From contig NC_017030.1 of NCBI RefSeq assembly GCF_000255295.1, forward strand, positions 2,666,001-2,730,000: a DNA stretch of 64,000 nucleotides, written 5' to 3'. The notes under the pieces were generated by a model. The model had not been told where the DNA came from. It saw nothing but the letters and a program-made list of their open reading frames with translations, and ran no database searches. Numbering within the stretch: the first letter of the stretch is position 1; each line of letters starts with the position of its first letter. The DNA comes from Corallococcus coralloides DSM 2259 (GTDB lineage Bacteria > Myxococcota > Myxococcia > Myxococcales > Myxococcaceae). Shown here piece after piece: positions 8,634 through 21,600 of the stretch. A program made the translations under genes and the position numbers.

Positions 8634-8705
8634 CGTGTCCGCGTGTGTAGCGCGGACCCGCCCCGGGCGCAGGAAAGCTTCTCCTGCGCGCCCGCTCCAC
8701 TGCCC

Positions 8706-10061
8706 TCAGCGCATCCGGTGCGCCGTCACGGTGACTTCATCCCGGTCATGGTAGAGCTGGCGGACGGTGAGGCCCTCCCAGCCCCCGTCCTCCACGAGCG
8801 TCTGGCGCACCCGCAGGAGCAGCGGGTTCTTGTCCTTCATGGGCAGCTTGATGTTGGCCACCAGGTTGCGCGCCCAGCGGCGCCGGCCCCACTTGGCCAA
8901 CAGCTGCGCGACCTCCAGGGGCCGCCACGCCATGTCGCAGAAGAGCCAGTCCGCGGACTCCTCCGGGGCGTAGGCGAAGGCGCTCTCCTGCACGTGCTGG
9001 ACGCGCGGGTTCTTCGCCAGCTCCGGCATCAGCTTCGCGGGGTCCACCGCCACCACCCGCGCCCCTCGGGCCACCAGCCGCTGCGTCCAGCCGCCCGGCG
9101 CCGCTCCCAGGTCCACGCAGACATCGCCGCGCCCGGGCTCATGCGCCAGCCCGTCCAGCGCCTCCTCCAGCTTCATCGCCGCGCGGGAAGGGGACTCACC
9201 CGCGCGCTTCATCCGCCGCCGCCCGCCCGGCGCGAGCGACAGGGCCTCACGGGCGCTCACCGCGCCCAGCATCAGCACCCCATCCGGCGCGACGCACAGG
9301 CCCACCAGCAGGGCCCCCGCCTCGCGCGCCCGGCCGTCGTCCTCCAGCACGCGCCCCGCGGGGAGCGCGCTTCGCACCGCCGCCTCCAGGGCCTCCGCGC
9401 GGCCCGCCTGCGTGTTGCCCTTCGCGCTGTCCGGCGTGTAGGCCCGCACGAGCCAGGGCACTCGGGAGGGCAGCCCGGACATCGCCGCCACCAGGTCCTC
9501 CACCGGCACCTGGGCTCCGCCCGGGGGCGCCCAGGTGGCGACGACCCTCTCCACCGCCCGGCCAAAGGCGGGGGGGACTTCCGGCCGCTGCTCGGACTCC
9601 AGCAGGGCCGGCCCCAGGAGGCGGGGGCCCGCTCCAGCCCAGGTCAGCTCCTCGAACAGGTGCGACTCGAAGCCCTCCCGGCAGGTCCACAGCCACCGGC
9701 CCGGCTGGGCCGCCAGCGTCTGTGCGGGCATGGATGGCACGCGCGCCCGAGGTGGGATGCGTGGCGCGGGAGAGGCGATGGGGGCCGGGGCGGAGCGTCC
9801 GGGGCCACCGGCACGGGGTGTGGGGGCGGGCTTGCCGCCGGTCTTGGAGCCGGTCTGGGAGCCGGACTTGGGGCCAGGCCTGGGGCCCGGCTTGCCTCCT
9901 GGACGGGGGCCGGGCTTGGGGCCGGACTTGCCTTGAGAGGGGGGACCCGGGCGTGAAGCCTTGCCGGGCCGGGAGGGGGCGCCTGGCCGGCGGGGGCCCG
10001 GGGAGGAGCGGCCGGAAGAACTCTTCGCGGCGCGGGGACGGTGAATCTGCTTAGGGGACAT
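8706..10061 (-). CDS. RlmM-like 23S rRNA 2'-O-ribose methyltransferase with low-complexity N-terminus
   Basis: SAM-dependent methyltransferase of the FtsJ/RlmM fold, 451 aa. The C-terminal domain has [14 protein letters not shown] (SAM loop, about 314-327), then a VVAVDP acidic strand end, FCDMAW (D376) and NIKLPMK (K405), matching the catalytic Asp/Lys of the 2'-O-methyltransferases. The middle (~110-300) resembles the RlmM THUMP-like part ([19 protein letters not shown]). The first ~105 residues are a lineage-specific low-complexity tail of Pro-Gly-Lys/Arg repeats, probably a basic RNA-binding extension. The ATG at 10059-10061 was chosen; it diverges from secA across 167 bp. The RlmM target (C2498 in E. 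coli) is inferred from the family. Confidence 0.85.
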   Translation of the reverse strand: MSPKQIHRPRAAKSSSGRSSPGPRRPGAPSRPGKASRPGPPSQGKSGPKPGPRPGGKPGPRPGPKSGSQTGSKTGGKPAPTPRAGGPGRSAPAPIASPAPRIPPRARVPSMPAQTLAAQPGRWLWTCREGFESHLFEELTWAGAGPRLLGPALLESEQRPEVPPAFGRAVERVVATWAPPGGAQVPVEDLVAAMSGLPSRVPWLVRAYTPDSAKGNTQAGRAEALEAAVRSALPAGRVLEDDGRAREAGALLVGLCVAPDGVLMLGAVSAREALSLAPGGRRRMKRAGESPSRAAMKLEEALDGLAHEPGRGDVCVDLGAAPGGWTQRLVARGARVVAVDPAKLMPELAKNPRVQHVQESAFAYAPEESADWLFCDMAWRPLEVAQLLAKWGRRRWARNLVANIKLPMKDKNPLLLRVRQTLVEDGGWEGLTVRQLYHDRDEVTVTAHRMR

Positions 10062-10228
10062 TGCGTGGACTCGGTTCCGCTTTACTCTGGGCCACCGCGC
10101 GCCGGGCGGCCAGCCGAGAGGAAGTTTCGGGGGGCGCGCGTGGTTTTGGTCTGGTTCTCCCTTACATCTCCTGGGAATTCCCTTCACTCGCCGCGCTCCT
10201 TCGTGGATCCTCCGGCGAGAGAGCCAAC

Positions 10229-13051
<2,823 letters not shown>

Positions 13052-13406
13052 GGCCGCTGAACACCTGATGGAAGCGCCCTCCGGCGCGGTCGCCCTCCCT
13101 GGAAAGGGGAGCGGGGGCCGCGCCGGTCGTCTTCCTGGCCGGCTGGAGGGGAGGGGAGCGGCCTCGGGACGGTGGGAGCCGGACGGCCGGTGTGCCGAAG
13201 CTTGCGCCCCTCTCGAGCGTTCTGCTAAGGACGCCGCGCCCTGTTATGTAGGGGCCGGGCTTCACCGCCCGAGGCAGTCGGCAGCACCGCAACACCCACT
13301 ACTCACACGCGTGTCACCGGTCCCCGGTGCCCCTCCACGGTGGAAGGGCCAGGACTGGCAGCTGTCTCAAACGCGCGTGGCGGAACAACCGGAAGGTATA
13401 CGCACC
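13052..13406 (+). other. secA-rpsB intergenic region with possible structured S2 leader
   Basis: 355 bp without a gene. Small inverted repeats just before rpsB could form a leader RNA: CACCGG (13315-13320)/CCGGTG (13324-13329), CCCTCCA/TGGAAGGG with one bulge (13331-13348), and GCCA/TGGC (13349-13359). TATGTA (about 13245-13250) with an upstream TTCTGC is a weak promoter candidate, leaving a leader of ~150 nt. GCGCC/GGCGC near 13075-13088 may end secA transcription. In other proteobacteria S2 represses its own operon through a structured rpsB leader; whether that applies here is unknown. Confidence 0.4.
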
Positions 13407-14387
<981 letters not shown>

Positions 14388-14569
14388 CCGCCAGCGCCTC
14401 ATCGCTTTCCCAACGCGGTATCCGGAGTTCGGCCGGGCGGCACCTCTCAAGGCCCGCTGTCCGGCCGTCTCCGTTTTCTACGTCCTTGGCATCAGTACCC
14501 AGAGAACCCCAGTCCTCCGCCCCCTGCGCACGCCGCCGGGCTCGGAGCCGATGAAGAAAGAGACACGAC

Positions 14570-15223
14570 ATGGCTGAGATCACCGCCCAGATGGTGAAGG
14601 ACCTCCGCGAGCGCACCAACGCGGGCATGATGGACTGCAAGAAGGCGCTGGCCGAGTCCGGTGGCGACTTCGAGAAGGCCGCGGAGTGGCTGCGCAAGAA
14701 GGGCATCTCCAAGGCCGAGGGCAAGGCCGGCCGCGTCGCCGCCGAAGGCATCGTGACCTCCTACATCCACGGCGGCCGCATCGGCGTCATCGTGGAGGTC
14801 AACTGCGAGACGGACTTTGTCGCTCGCAACCCGGACTTCCAGGACCTGGCGAAGGAAGTGGCCATGCAGATCGCCGCGGCCAACCCCAAGTTCGTCCGCC
14901 GCGAGGAGGTCCCCACCGAGGCGATGGACAAGGAGAAGGAGATCCAGCGCGAGCTGCTCAAGCAGCAGGGCAAGCCCGAGGCGATGCTGGAGAAGATCCT
15001 CGTGGGCAAGATGGAGAAGTACTACGAGGGCGTCTGCTTGGTGGACCAGCTCTGGGTGAAGGACGACAAGAAGAAGGTCGGCGAGATGATCAACGAGCGC
15101 GCCGCCAAGATTGGCGAGAAGGTCTCCGTGCGCCGCTTCGTCCGCTACGAGGTGGGTGAGGGCATCGAGAAGAAGAAGGACGACCTGGCCGCCGAGGTCG
15201 CCAAGACGCTGGGCCAGGCCTAA
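14570..15223 (+). CDS. tsf: translation elongation factor Ts
   Basis: Nucleotide exchange factor for EF-Tu, 217 aa. This is the short form, nearer the Thermus-type EF-Ts than the ~283-aa E. coli protein. The N-terminal UBA-like domain reads VKDLRERTNAGMMDCKKAL with the TDFV-type contact CETDFVARN, then a single core domain with GKMEKYYEGVCLVDQ and VSVRRFVRYEVGEGI. The ATG at 14570 follows AAAGAGA. It is 182 bp downstream of rpsB, so it is likely co-transcribed or has its own promoter in the AT-richer CCGTTTTCTACG stretch. Confidence 0.97.
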   Translation: MAEITAQMVKDLRERTNAGMMDCKKALAESGGDFEKAAEWLRKKGISKAEGKAGRVAAEGIVTSYIHGGRIGVIVEVNCETDFVARNPDFQDLAKEVAMQIAAANPKFVRREEVPTEAMDKEKEIQRELLKQQGKPEAMLEKILVGKMEKYYEGVCLVDQLWVKDDKKKVGEMINERAAKIGEKVSVRRFVRYEVGEGIEKKKDDLAAEVAKTLGQA

Positions 15224-15424
15224 GCGCCTCTCGCTGGACCGCAGTGCCCTCGGGGCCGCGTGACTGGGGCTCTTCCTCTTGAGGGGAAGGGCGCCGGGTA
15301 CGCGGCCCTTGGTATTCCAGGACCCGTTTTCCTCGCGTCCGTCCGCCCGGCATCTGACGGTGCGGCGCGCGTCACGACTTCCGTCGTTGCCTGGGCGCGG
15401 GGCGGGGGATAGAAGCGGTCGCGT

Positions 15425-16168
15425 ATGTCCGAATCCACCTCTCCCTACAAGCGCATCCTCCTCAAACTGTCGGGCGAAGCCCTGATGGGCGAGGGGAAGT
15501 ACGGCATCCACCCGCCCACCCTCACGCGCATCGCGGAGGAAGTCGCGGAGCTCTCCAGAACGGGCCTGGAGATCGCCATCGTCATTGGCGGCGGCAACAT
15601 CTTCCGCGGCGTCGCTGGCGCCACGGAGGGCATGGACCGCGCGAGCGCGGACTACATGGGCATGCTCGCCACCTGCATCAACTCCATGGCGCTGCAGGAC
15701 TCGCTGGAGAAGCAGGGGCTGAAGACGCGCGTGCAGTCCGCCATCAAGATGGAGCAGATCGCGGAGCCCTACATCCGCCGGCGCGCCGTGCGGCACCTGG
15801 AGAAGGGCCGCGTCGTCATCTTCGCCGCGGGCACGGGCAACCCCTACTTCACCACCGACACGGCCGCGTCGCTGCGCGCGATGGAAATCAACGCGCAGGT
15901 CATCCTCAAGGCCACCAAGGTGGACGGCGTCTACAACGCGGACCCGAAGAAGGACCCGACCGCGAAGCGCTACCGGACGCTCACGTACATGGACGTCCTC
16001 AAGCAGAACCTCAACGTGATGGACTCCACGGCCATCTCGCTGTGCATGGACAACAAGCTGCCCATCATCGTGTTCGACCTGGGCACGCGCGGGAACATCC
16101 AGCGCGCCGTCACGGGCCATGGCGAGTTCGGCACCGTCGTCGGCGCGGCCGAGACGGTCTGGGCCTAG
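15425..16168 (+). CDS. pyrH: UMP kinase
   Basis: Phosphorylates UMP to UDP in pyrimidine nucleotide synthesis; amino acid kinase family, 247 aa. Motifs: [81 protein letters not shown] and [12 protein letters not shown]. The ATG is at 15425. A TTGCCT-N17-TAGAAG element just before it would give an almost leaderless mRNA; weak evidence. It is followed by frr after 52 bp. Confidence 0.97.
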   Translation: MSESTSPYKRILLKLSGEALMGEGKYGIHPPTLTRIAEEVAELSRTGLEIAIVIGGGNIFRGVAGATEGMDRASADYMGMLATCINSMALQDSLEKQGLKTRVQSAIKMEQIAEPYIRRRAVRHLEKGRVVIFAAGTGNPYFTTDTAASLRAMEINAQVILKATKVDGVYNADPKKDPTAKRYRTLTYMDVLKQNLNVMDSTAISLCMDNKLPIIVFDLGTRGNIQRAVTGHGEFGTVVGAAETVWA

Positions 16169-16220
16169 GGAAGCCACGGACGGGACTGACAACAACCCCA
16201 CTTCTGACAGGAGACGCACA

Positions 16221-16772
16221 ATGGCTGACGCGGCGGATCTGAAGAGCCGTATCGACAAGTCGGTGGAAGACCTCAAGCGGGAGCTGGCCAAGGCGCGCAC
16301 CGGCCGGGCCAACACCAACATCCTGGACGGCATCAAGGTGAACCAGTACGGGACGCCCACGCCGCTCAACGGCGTGGCCAGCATCAGCGCCCCGGAGCCC
16401 CGCCTCATCGTCATCAAGCCCTGGGACAAGGGCGTGCTGAAGGACATCGAGAAGGCCCTCCGTGAGGCGAACCTCGACGTCAACCCGATGAACGACGGCG
16501 AGATGATCCGCCTGCCCTTTCCTCCGCTCACCGAGGAGACGCGCAAGAAGATCGCGAAGCAGGTGAAGGAGAAGGGCGAGGAGCACAAGGTCGCCATCCG
16601 CAACATCCGCCGCGACGCGAACGAGGCCCTCAAGGCTCAGCTGAAGGACAAGAAGATCACCGAGGACGACCTCAAGCGCCGCACGGACGAGGTCCAGAAG
16701 GCGACCGACGCCGGCATCAAGCAGGTGGACGACCTGGTCGCCAAGAAGGAGAAGGAAGTGATGACGGTTTGA
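16221..16772 (+). CDS. frr: ribosome recycling factor
   Basis: Splits post-termination ribosomes with EF-G; 183 aa, near the usual 185. Typical blocks: KARTGRANTNILDGIKV, YGTPTPLNGVASISAPEPR, WDKGVLKDIEKAL, MIRLPFPPLTEETRKK and RNIRRDANEALK. The ATG at 16221 is preceded by ACAGGAGA. It ends the rpsB-tsf-pyrH-frr block and is convergent with cyaY. Confidence 0.97.
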   Translation: MADAADLKSRIDKSVEDLKRELAKARTGRANTNILDGIKVNQYGTPTPLNGVASISAPEPRLIVIKPWDKGVLKDIEKALREANLDVNPMNDGEMIRLPFPPLTEETRKKIAKQVKEKGEEHKVAIRNIRRDANEALKAQLKDKKITEDDLKRRTDEVQKATDAGIKQVDDLVAKKEKEVMTV

Positions 16773-16790
16773 GCCGTCTCACCGCTGGAA

Positions 16791-16814
16791 GCCCGTGGCC
16801 TTCAAGCCACGGGC
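16791..16814. terminator. hairpin between convergent frr and cyaY
   Basis: GCCCGTGGC (16791-16799), loop CTTCAA, GCCACGGGC (16806-16814), a perfect 9-bp stem. No T-run is seen on either side, but the location 18 nt after the frr stop fits a bidirectional stop. Confidence 0.55.
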
Positions 16815-16842
16815 CTTCAGGACGGCTTCTTCAGGCGGGCCT

Positions 16843-17175
16843 TCAGGACGGATAGACGAGCGGCTCGCCGGTGAGGTGCCGCACCACGTCCGAGACGAAG
16901 GCGAACAGCTCCAGCCCCTTGCCCTTGTCGTCCTTCCAGGCGCGGGTGGCGTCGTCGTGGCTGAAGTGGATGCCCTGGCCCTGGCCGGCCACCCAGATCT
17001 GCCACACGGCGCGCTGGGTGTTGATGATGCACTTCTCGCCGGACGCGGCCGTGAGCGTCACCTTGTCACCGGTGGCTTCGGCTTCCAGCACGTCCGGGTC
17101 GAAGGTGTCCGCGGCCGCCAGGATGCGCTTGAACGCGGCGGCCACGAGGGAATGGTAGCGGGCTTCGTCCATCAT
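16843..17175 (-). CDS. cyaY: frataxin-like iron donor protein CyaY
   Basis: Small iron-binding regulator of Fe-S cluster assembly, 110 aa. It has the frataxin pattern: an N-terminal helix (ARYHSLVAAAFKRILAAAD), beta-strands with TLTAASGEKCIINTQRAVWQIWVA (typical of CyaY INxQ..QIWLA), a GIHFSHD turn and a C-terminal helix. The acidic ridge in the first helix (D22, D26, E30, E32) is partly present. It starts at the tandem ATG 17170-17175. It lies 17 nt downstream of sixA on the same strand, probably co-transcribed. Few deltaproteobacterial examples come to mind, so the call rests on pattern. Confidence 0.82.
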   Translation of the reverse strand: MMDEARYHSLVAAAFKRILAAADTFDPDVLEAEATGDKVTLTAASGEKCIINTQRAVWQIWVAGQGQGIHFSHDDATRAWKDDKGKGLELFAFVSDVVRHLTGEPLVYPS

Positions 17176-17192
17176 GGCCGCGCTTCCGGACG

Positions 17193-17735
17193 TCACTGGA
17201 TGACGTCGAGGACCTGCTGGCCGGGGGCGGCGTAGAACAGGAACTTCAGGTGCTGCGCCGGGGGGTTCTCCCCCTTCTCGCCGGGCACCTGGTCTTCCGT
17301 GCTGGTGGGCGTGTCCGGCCACTCCATGGCGATGACCGTGCCCGGGTTCACCGGCTTGGGGAAGGACTGCATCCCCAACAGGTGCGCCGCGAGCGCGCCC
17401 ATGGAGGGCTGGTGGCCCACCAGGACGAGGTTCTCGTCGGAGTACTCCTTGAGCACGGGCTCCACCGCGCCCACCGGCATGTCCGGCAGCAGGCAGCGGT
17501 GCACGCGCAGGAGGCCTTCATGCTTCACGGAGTTGGAGAGGATCTGCGCCGTCTGCACCGTGCGCACCAGCGGGCTGGTGAGGATGAGGCTGATGGGCCC
17601 CATGCGCTCCGACAGCGACGCGAAATGCGCTGCGACGTTCGTACGGGCCTTCGCGGTCAGCGCGCGCGCCTCGTCGCCGAGACCCTCGGGGATCTCCGCG
17701 TCCGCATCGCCGTGCCTTACCAGGAAAATCCTCAA
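17193..17735 (-). CDS. sixA: SixA-type phosphohistidine phosphatase (histidine phosphatase superfamily)
   Basis: 180-aa member of the phosphoglycerate-mutase-like fold. The catalytic RHG is at residues 7-9 (MRIFLVRHGDADAE), SPLVRTVQTAQIL holds the second Arg, and the second His lies in NLVLVGHQPSMGALAAHLL. These match SixA, which dephosphorylates His-containing phosphotransfer or PTS proteins. A C-terminal tail of ~40 residues (TSTEDQVPGEKGENPP) is extra. It starts at the ATG 17733-17735 and probably heads a two-gene unit with cyaY. Confidence 0.88.
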   Translation of the reverse strand: MRIFLVRHGDADAEIPEGLGDEARALTAKARTNVAAHFASLSERMGPISLILTSPLVRTVQTAQILSNSVKHEGLLRVHRCLLPDMPVGAVEPVLKEYSDENLVLVGHQPSMGALAAHLLGMQSFPKPVNPGTVIAMEWPDTPTSTEDQVPGEKGENPPAQHLKFLFYAAPGQQVLDVIQ

Positions 17736-17918
17736 AGTCCCTCCAACGATCGCGACAGGACCGCGGTTCGTACATGACCGTGGCCCGGTTGGTCAAAGGT
17801 AATGAGTCGAATGTTCAGTGCCCGGAACAGCCTGCCCACTGCGGGCGTTCGGGAACCGCCGTTCGCGGGGCCAGCCGGAGCATACACTGGCCACCCATTG
17901 GCGGTTACGGGAGGTGGC

Positions 17919-18605
17919 ATGCGCAAGTCGTGGGGGTGTCTGGCCGTCGTCCTGGCCCTGTCCGCCTGTCGCAAGGACGCGGCGGAAGGCCCGGAAGGGG
18001 GCGGTGACGCCAGGGAGACGGTCGCCCGCCTGGAAGGTGGGGAGGCCGGTGAGGCCGGCGAGGATGCGCCGTCCGGTCCCTACACCGTGACGAAGGAGAA
18101 GCTGGAGGCGTACGTCGGCTACCAGCGCAAGATGCTGGAGGTGTACGGGTCGCTGATGCGCAGCCTCCAGGACATGGGGCCGCTCCTGGACGCGGGCACG
18201 CCCCAGGCGATGGAGAAGGCCAAGAGCGGCCTGAAGCTCATCGAGCGCAAGGCGCAGGCGGAGGCCGACGCGCGCCAGGCGGCGGGGCTGTCCACGGACG
18301 AGGTCAACCGCATCGCGGAGGTCGTCACCGCCGTCATCAGCCAGCGGCAGATGGGGCGCACGCTCCAGTACGAGGAGGAGCTCAAGAAGCTGGAGGCACT
18401 CCAGGCCCGCATGCCGGAGGAGCAGCAGAAGGAGCTGGCGCCGCAGGTGGAGTCCATGCGGCTCCAGGTGGAGACCTTCCAGAAGCTCCCGGAGGCGCGC
18501 CGGGAGTTCGGCGACGCCAACGTGGATGTGGTGCTGTCCCGCGAGGCCGACCTGACGAAGAATTACCAGGACATGCTCAAGGCCTTCGCGGGCGTGCGGC
18601 GGTAG
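17919..18605 (+). CDS. lipoprotein of unknown function with long helical domain
   Basis: 228 aa. The signal peptide ends in lipobox LSAC (Cys about residue 17), then an acidic Gly/Glu linker and an almost entirely helical domain (~50-228) rich in Glu, Gln, Lys and Arg, with coiled-coil character (EEELKKLEALQARMPEEQQK). No catalytic motif was recognised. It should be exported and lipidated. The ATG at 17919 has GGGAGG upstream. The stop codon abuts that of the large oxidoreductase with zero bases between (TAG|CTA), so the two transcripts converge end to end. Confidence 0.85.
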   Translation: MRKSWGCLAVVLALSACRKDAAEGPEGGGDARETVARLEGGEAGEAGEDAPSGPYTVTKEKLEAYVGYQRKMLEVYGSLMRSLQDMGPLLDAGTPQAMEKAKSGLKLIERKAQAEADARQAAGLSTDEVNRIAEVVTAVISQRQMGRTLQYEEELKKLEALQARMPEEQQKELAPQVESMRLQVETFQKLPEARREFGDANVDVVLSREADLTKNYQDMLKAFAGVRR

Positions 18606-21600
18606 CTACACCCGCTTGAGCTGGGGCGCCTTCTTCAACAGCTGCGCGAGGAAGGCGTCACCCTGCTTCTCCAGCACCGTGTTGCCGCGCAGGCGCTGGT
18701 TCAGGTTGACGAAGTCCACGTGATCCAACCGCTGGTCCTGGTTGTAGCAGGAGAAGACCCACGTCTCCTTGCCGGTAACGGGGTCCACGTGCCGCTGGAG
18801 GCACTGGGCGCAGATCTCCTTCATCATGCACTGCATGGGGGAGTTGATGGACCCGATGGCCTCGTGCCCCGGCTTGAGGAACGGCTGGAGCACGCCGTGC
18901 CGCGCCTCCGCCACCGCGCGCATCATCCGGTCCGAGCCGATGGCGATGATGCGGTCCACCTCGCTCAGGGAGATGACGGGCTTCACGCCCAGCTTCCCTT
19001 CCGCGTACGCCACCATGGCCTGCACCACGTTGCCCCGGAAGGCCGCGTCCTGCGCACGGCGCACGTCCAGGAGGTCGCCGGAGTCCACGGACCAGATGAC
19101 CTGGTCGGTGCCGGCTTCAATCTCATCCTGCTTGAACGAGTCCGACTTCAGCCGGTAGCCGGCGAAGTACACCACGCGGCAGCCCGCGGCCTTGAGCGAG
19201 CGCGCGATGGAGAAGAGCACCGCGTTGCCCAGGCCGCCGCCCACCAGCACCACCGTCTCGTTGTGGCCAAGCTCCGTGGGCGCGCCCGTGGGGCCCATCA
19301 GCACGACGGGCTCGCCGGGCTTGAGCGCCGCGCACAGGCGTGAGGAAGAGCCCATCTCCAGCACGATGGTGCCCATCAGGCCCTTCTCCTTGTCCACCCA
19401 CGCGCCCGTGAGGGCCAGGCCCTCCATGGTGAGGCGCACGCCGTCCACGAGCGGCGCGTTCCGCTCGAAGTTCTGGAGCCGGTAGAACTGGCCGGGGGAG
19501 AAGTGGCTGGCGGCGAAGGGCGCCTTCACCACCACCTCCACGATGGTCGGCGTGAGCCGGTTCACTCCGACGATGGTGGCGAGGAAGGCCTCGTCCAGCT
19601 TCGCGAAGTGGGCGGCGCGCTTCGACTCGCGCGCTTCCTGCGCGGCCGTGTCGTGGAAGTCCAGGCCCGCGACCTCCTTCGCGAACAGGCGCGCCACCTG
19701 CGGGTGGCCGTCCTTCGCGCTGGCCATGGCCTTCACCACGTTGCCCGCGTAGGTCGGGTGGTTGTCACCGTAGAAGGACACGAAGCGGCCGTCGCGCTGG
19801 TAGGACGTGAAGAAGCCCACCTTCGCCTCGGGGTCCTCCTGGGCCTCCACCGGCTGGAGCTTGAGGCCGCTGCCGTCCTCCACCAGCTCGTGGCCCTGGA
19901 AGTACTCCTTCGCCTCGTCGAGCTGGAAGGTGCCCGGGTACTCCTTCTCGTAGGTGACGTTGGGGGACGTGCCCGCGGCCACGCAGACCGTCTTCGCGGG
20001 CAGCTCGAAGAACTGGCCGCTTCCCTTGAGCCTGCCTTCCACCGTCACCATGCGCTCGAAGCGGATGGCGCGCACCGCGCCCGAGTCGTCCTGCAGCGCC
20101 TCCGTGGGGCTCATCCGTTCGATGAAGCGGATGCCCTCCTCCAGCGCCTTGGACACCTCTTCGTGGTTGAGGCGGTAGGCGGGGGACTCCGTGAGGCCCC
20201 GGCGGTACACCAGGCTCACGCCGCCCCATGCACGCACCAGGTGGATGAAGTCCGGAGCACGGCCTTCCGTGTGGGCCTTCTGGCGCTCCGCGCGGATGGC
20301 GCGGCCGTGCTCCAGGAAGGTCTGGTAGGTGGCGCGCTCCTCGGCGTCCAGGCGCGCGAGGACGGCGGCCTCACCCAGGTCCGCCACCAGCTTCTCGTGG
20401 CGCTCCAGCGTCTTCTCCACCTGCACCGGGTAGTACGCCATCAGCTCCGTGGCGGTGTCGATGCCGGTGAGGCCGCCGCCGATGACGATGGCGGGCAGCT
20501 GCACCTGGAGGTTCGCCAGGGAGTCGCGCTTGAAGGCGCCCGTGAGCTGCAGCGCCATCAGGAAGTCGGATGCCTTGCGGATGCCCCGGATGAGGTTGTT
20601 CTTCATCCCGATGATGGTGGGGCGGCCCGCGCCCGCGGCGATGGCCACGTGGTCGAAGCCCAACTCCCACGCGTCCTCCACCGTCAGCGTGCCGCCGAAG
20701 CGGATGCCGCCGTAGATGCGCATGCCCTCGCGGCGCGCGAGCGTCAGATGGATGAGCGTGAGGAAGTTCTTGTCCCAGCGCACGGTGATTCCGTACTCGG
20801 AGACGCCGCCGAAGCCCTCCAGCACGCGCTCGTCCAGCTCTCGCGTCAGCTTGCTCCAGTCGCGGATGGGCTGGAGCGCGTGGCCGTTGCGGCCCACCAG
20901 CTCGTCGGGGAACGGTTCAATCTTGAGGCCGTCCACGCCGGTGACGGCGAACCCTTCATTGAGCAGGTAGTGCGACAGCGTGTAGCCGGCGGGGCCCAGG
21001 CCCACCACCATCACGTTGCGGCCCACGTAGGGCAGGGCATACGGGCGGCGGATGTTGAGCGGGTTCCAGCGCGTGAGCAGGCCGTGGATTTCGAAGCCCC
21101 AGGGCAGCTCCAGCACGTCCGTGAGCGTGGCCGTCTCCGCCAGCGGGATGTTCACCGGCTCCTGCTTCTGGAAGATGCAGGCCTTCATGCAGTCGTTGCA
21201 GATGCGGTGGCCGGTGCCCGCGCACATGGGGTTGTCCAGCGTCACCATGGCCAGCGCGGCCACGGAGTCTCCCTCGCGCTTGAGCGCGTGCGCTTCGGAG
21301 ATGCGCTCGTCCAGCGGACAGCCGGTGAGCGGGATGCCCAGCGGGTTCTTCTTGAACGAGTGCCCCTCCGCCACCGGGTCCTTCGCGGGGAAACCCTTGC
21401 TGCACGAGTCCTTCTGCCGCTCGTGGCAGATGACGCAGTAGTCCACCTCGTTCATCACGTCGCGCGGGGTGCCCCGGCGGTCGGTGAGCTTGAAGCCGTC
21501 GCGGTGGCGCAGGTGGTGCTCCATCCCCTCCGTCTTCTCCTCCATCTGGGCGTCCGGGCGCTGCAGCTGCACCAGCTGGTCGAACACCAGCGGCTTGGGC

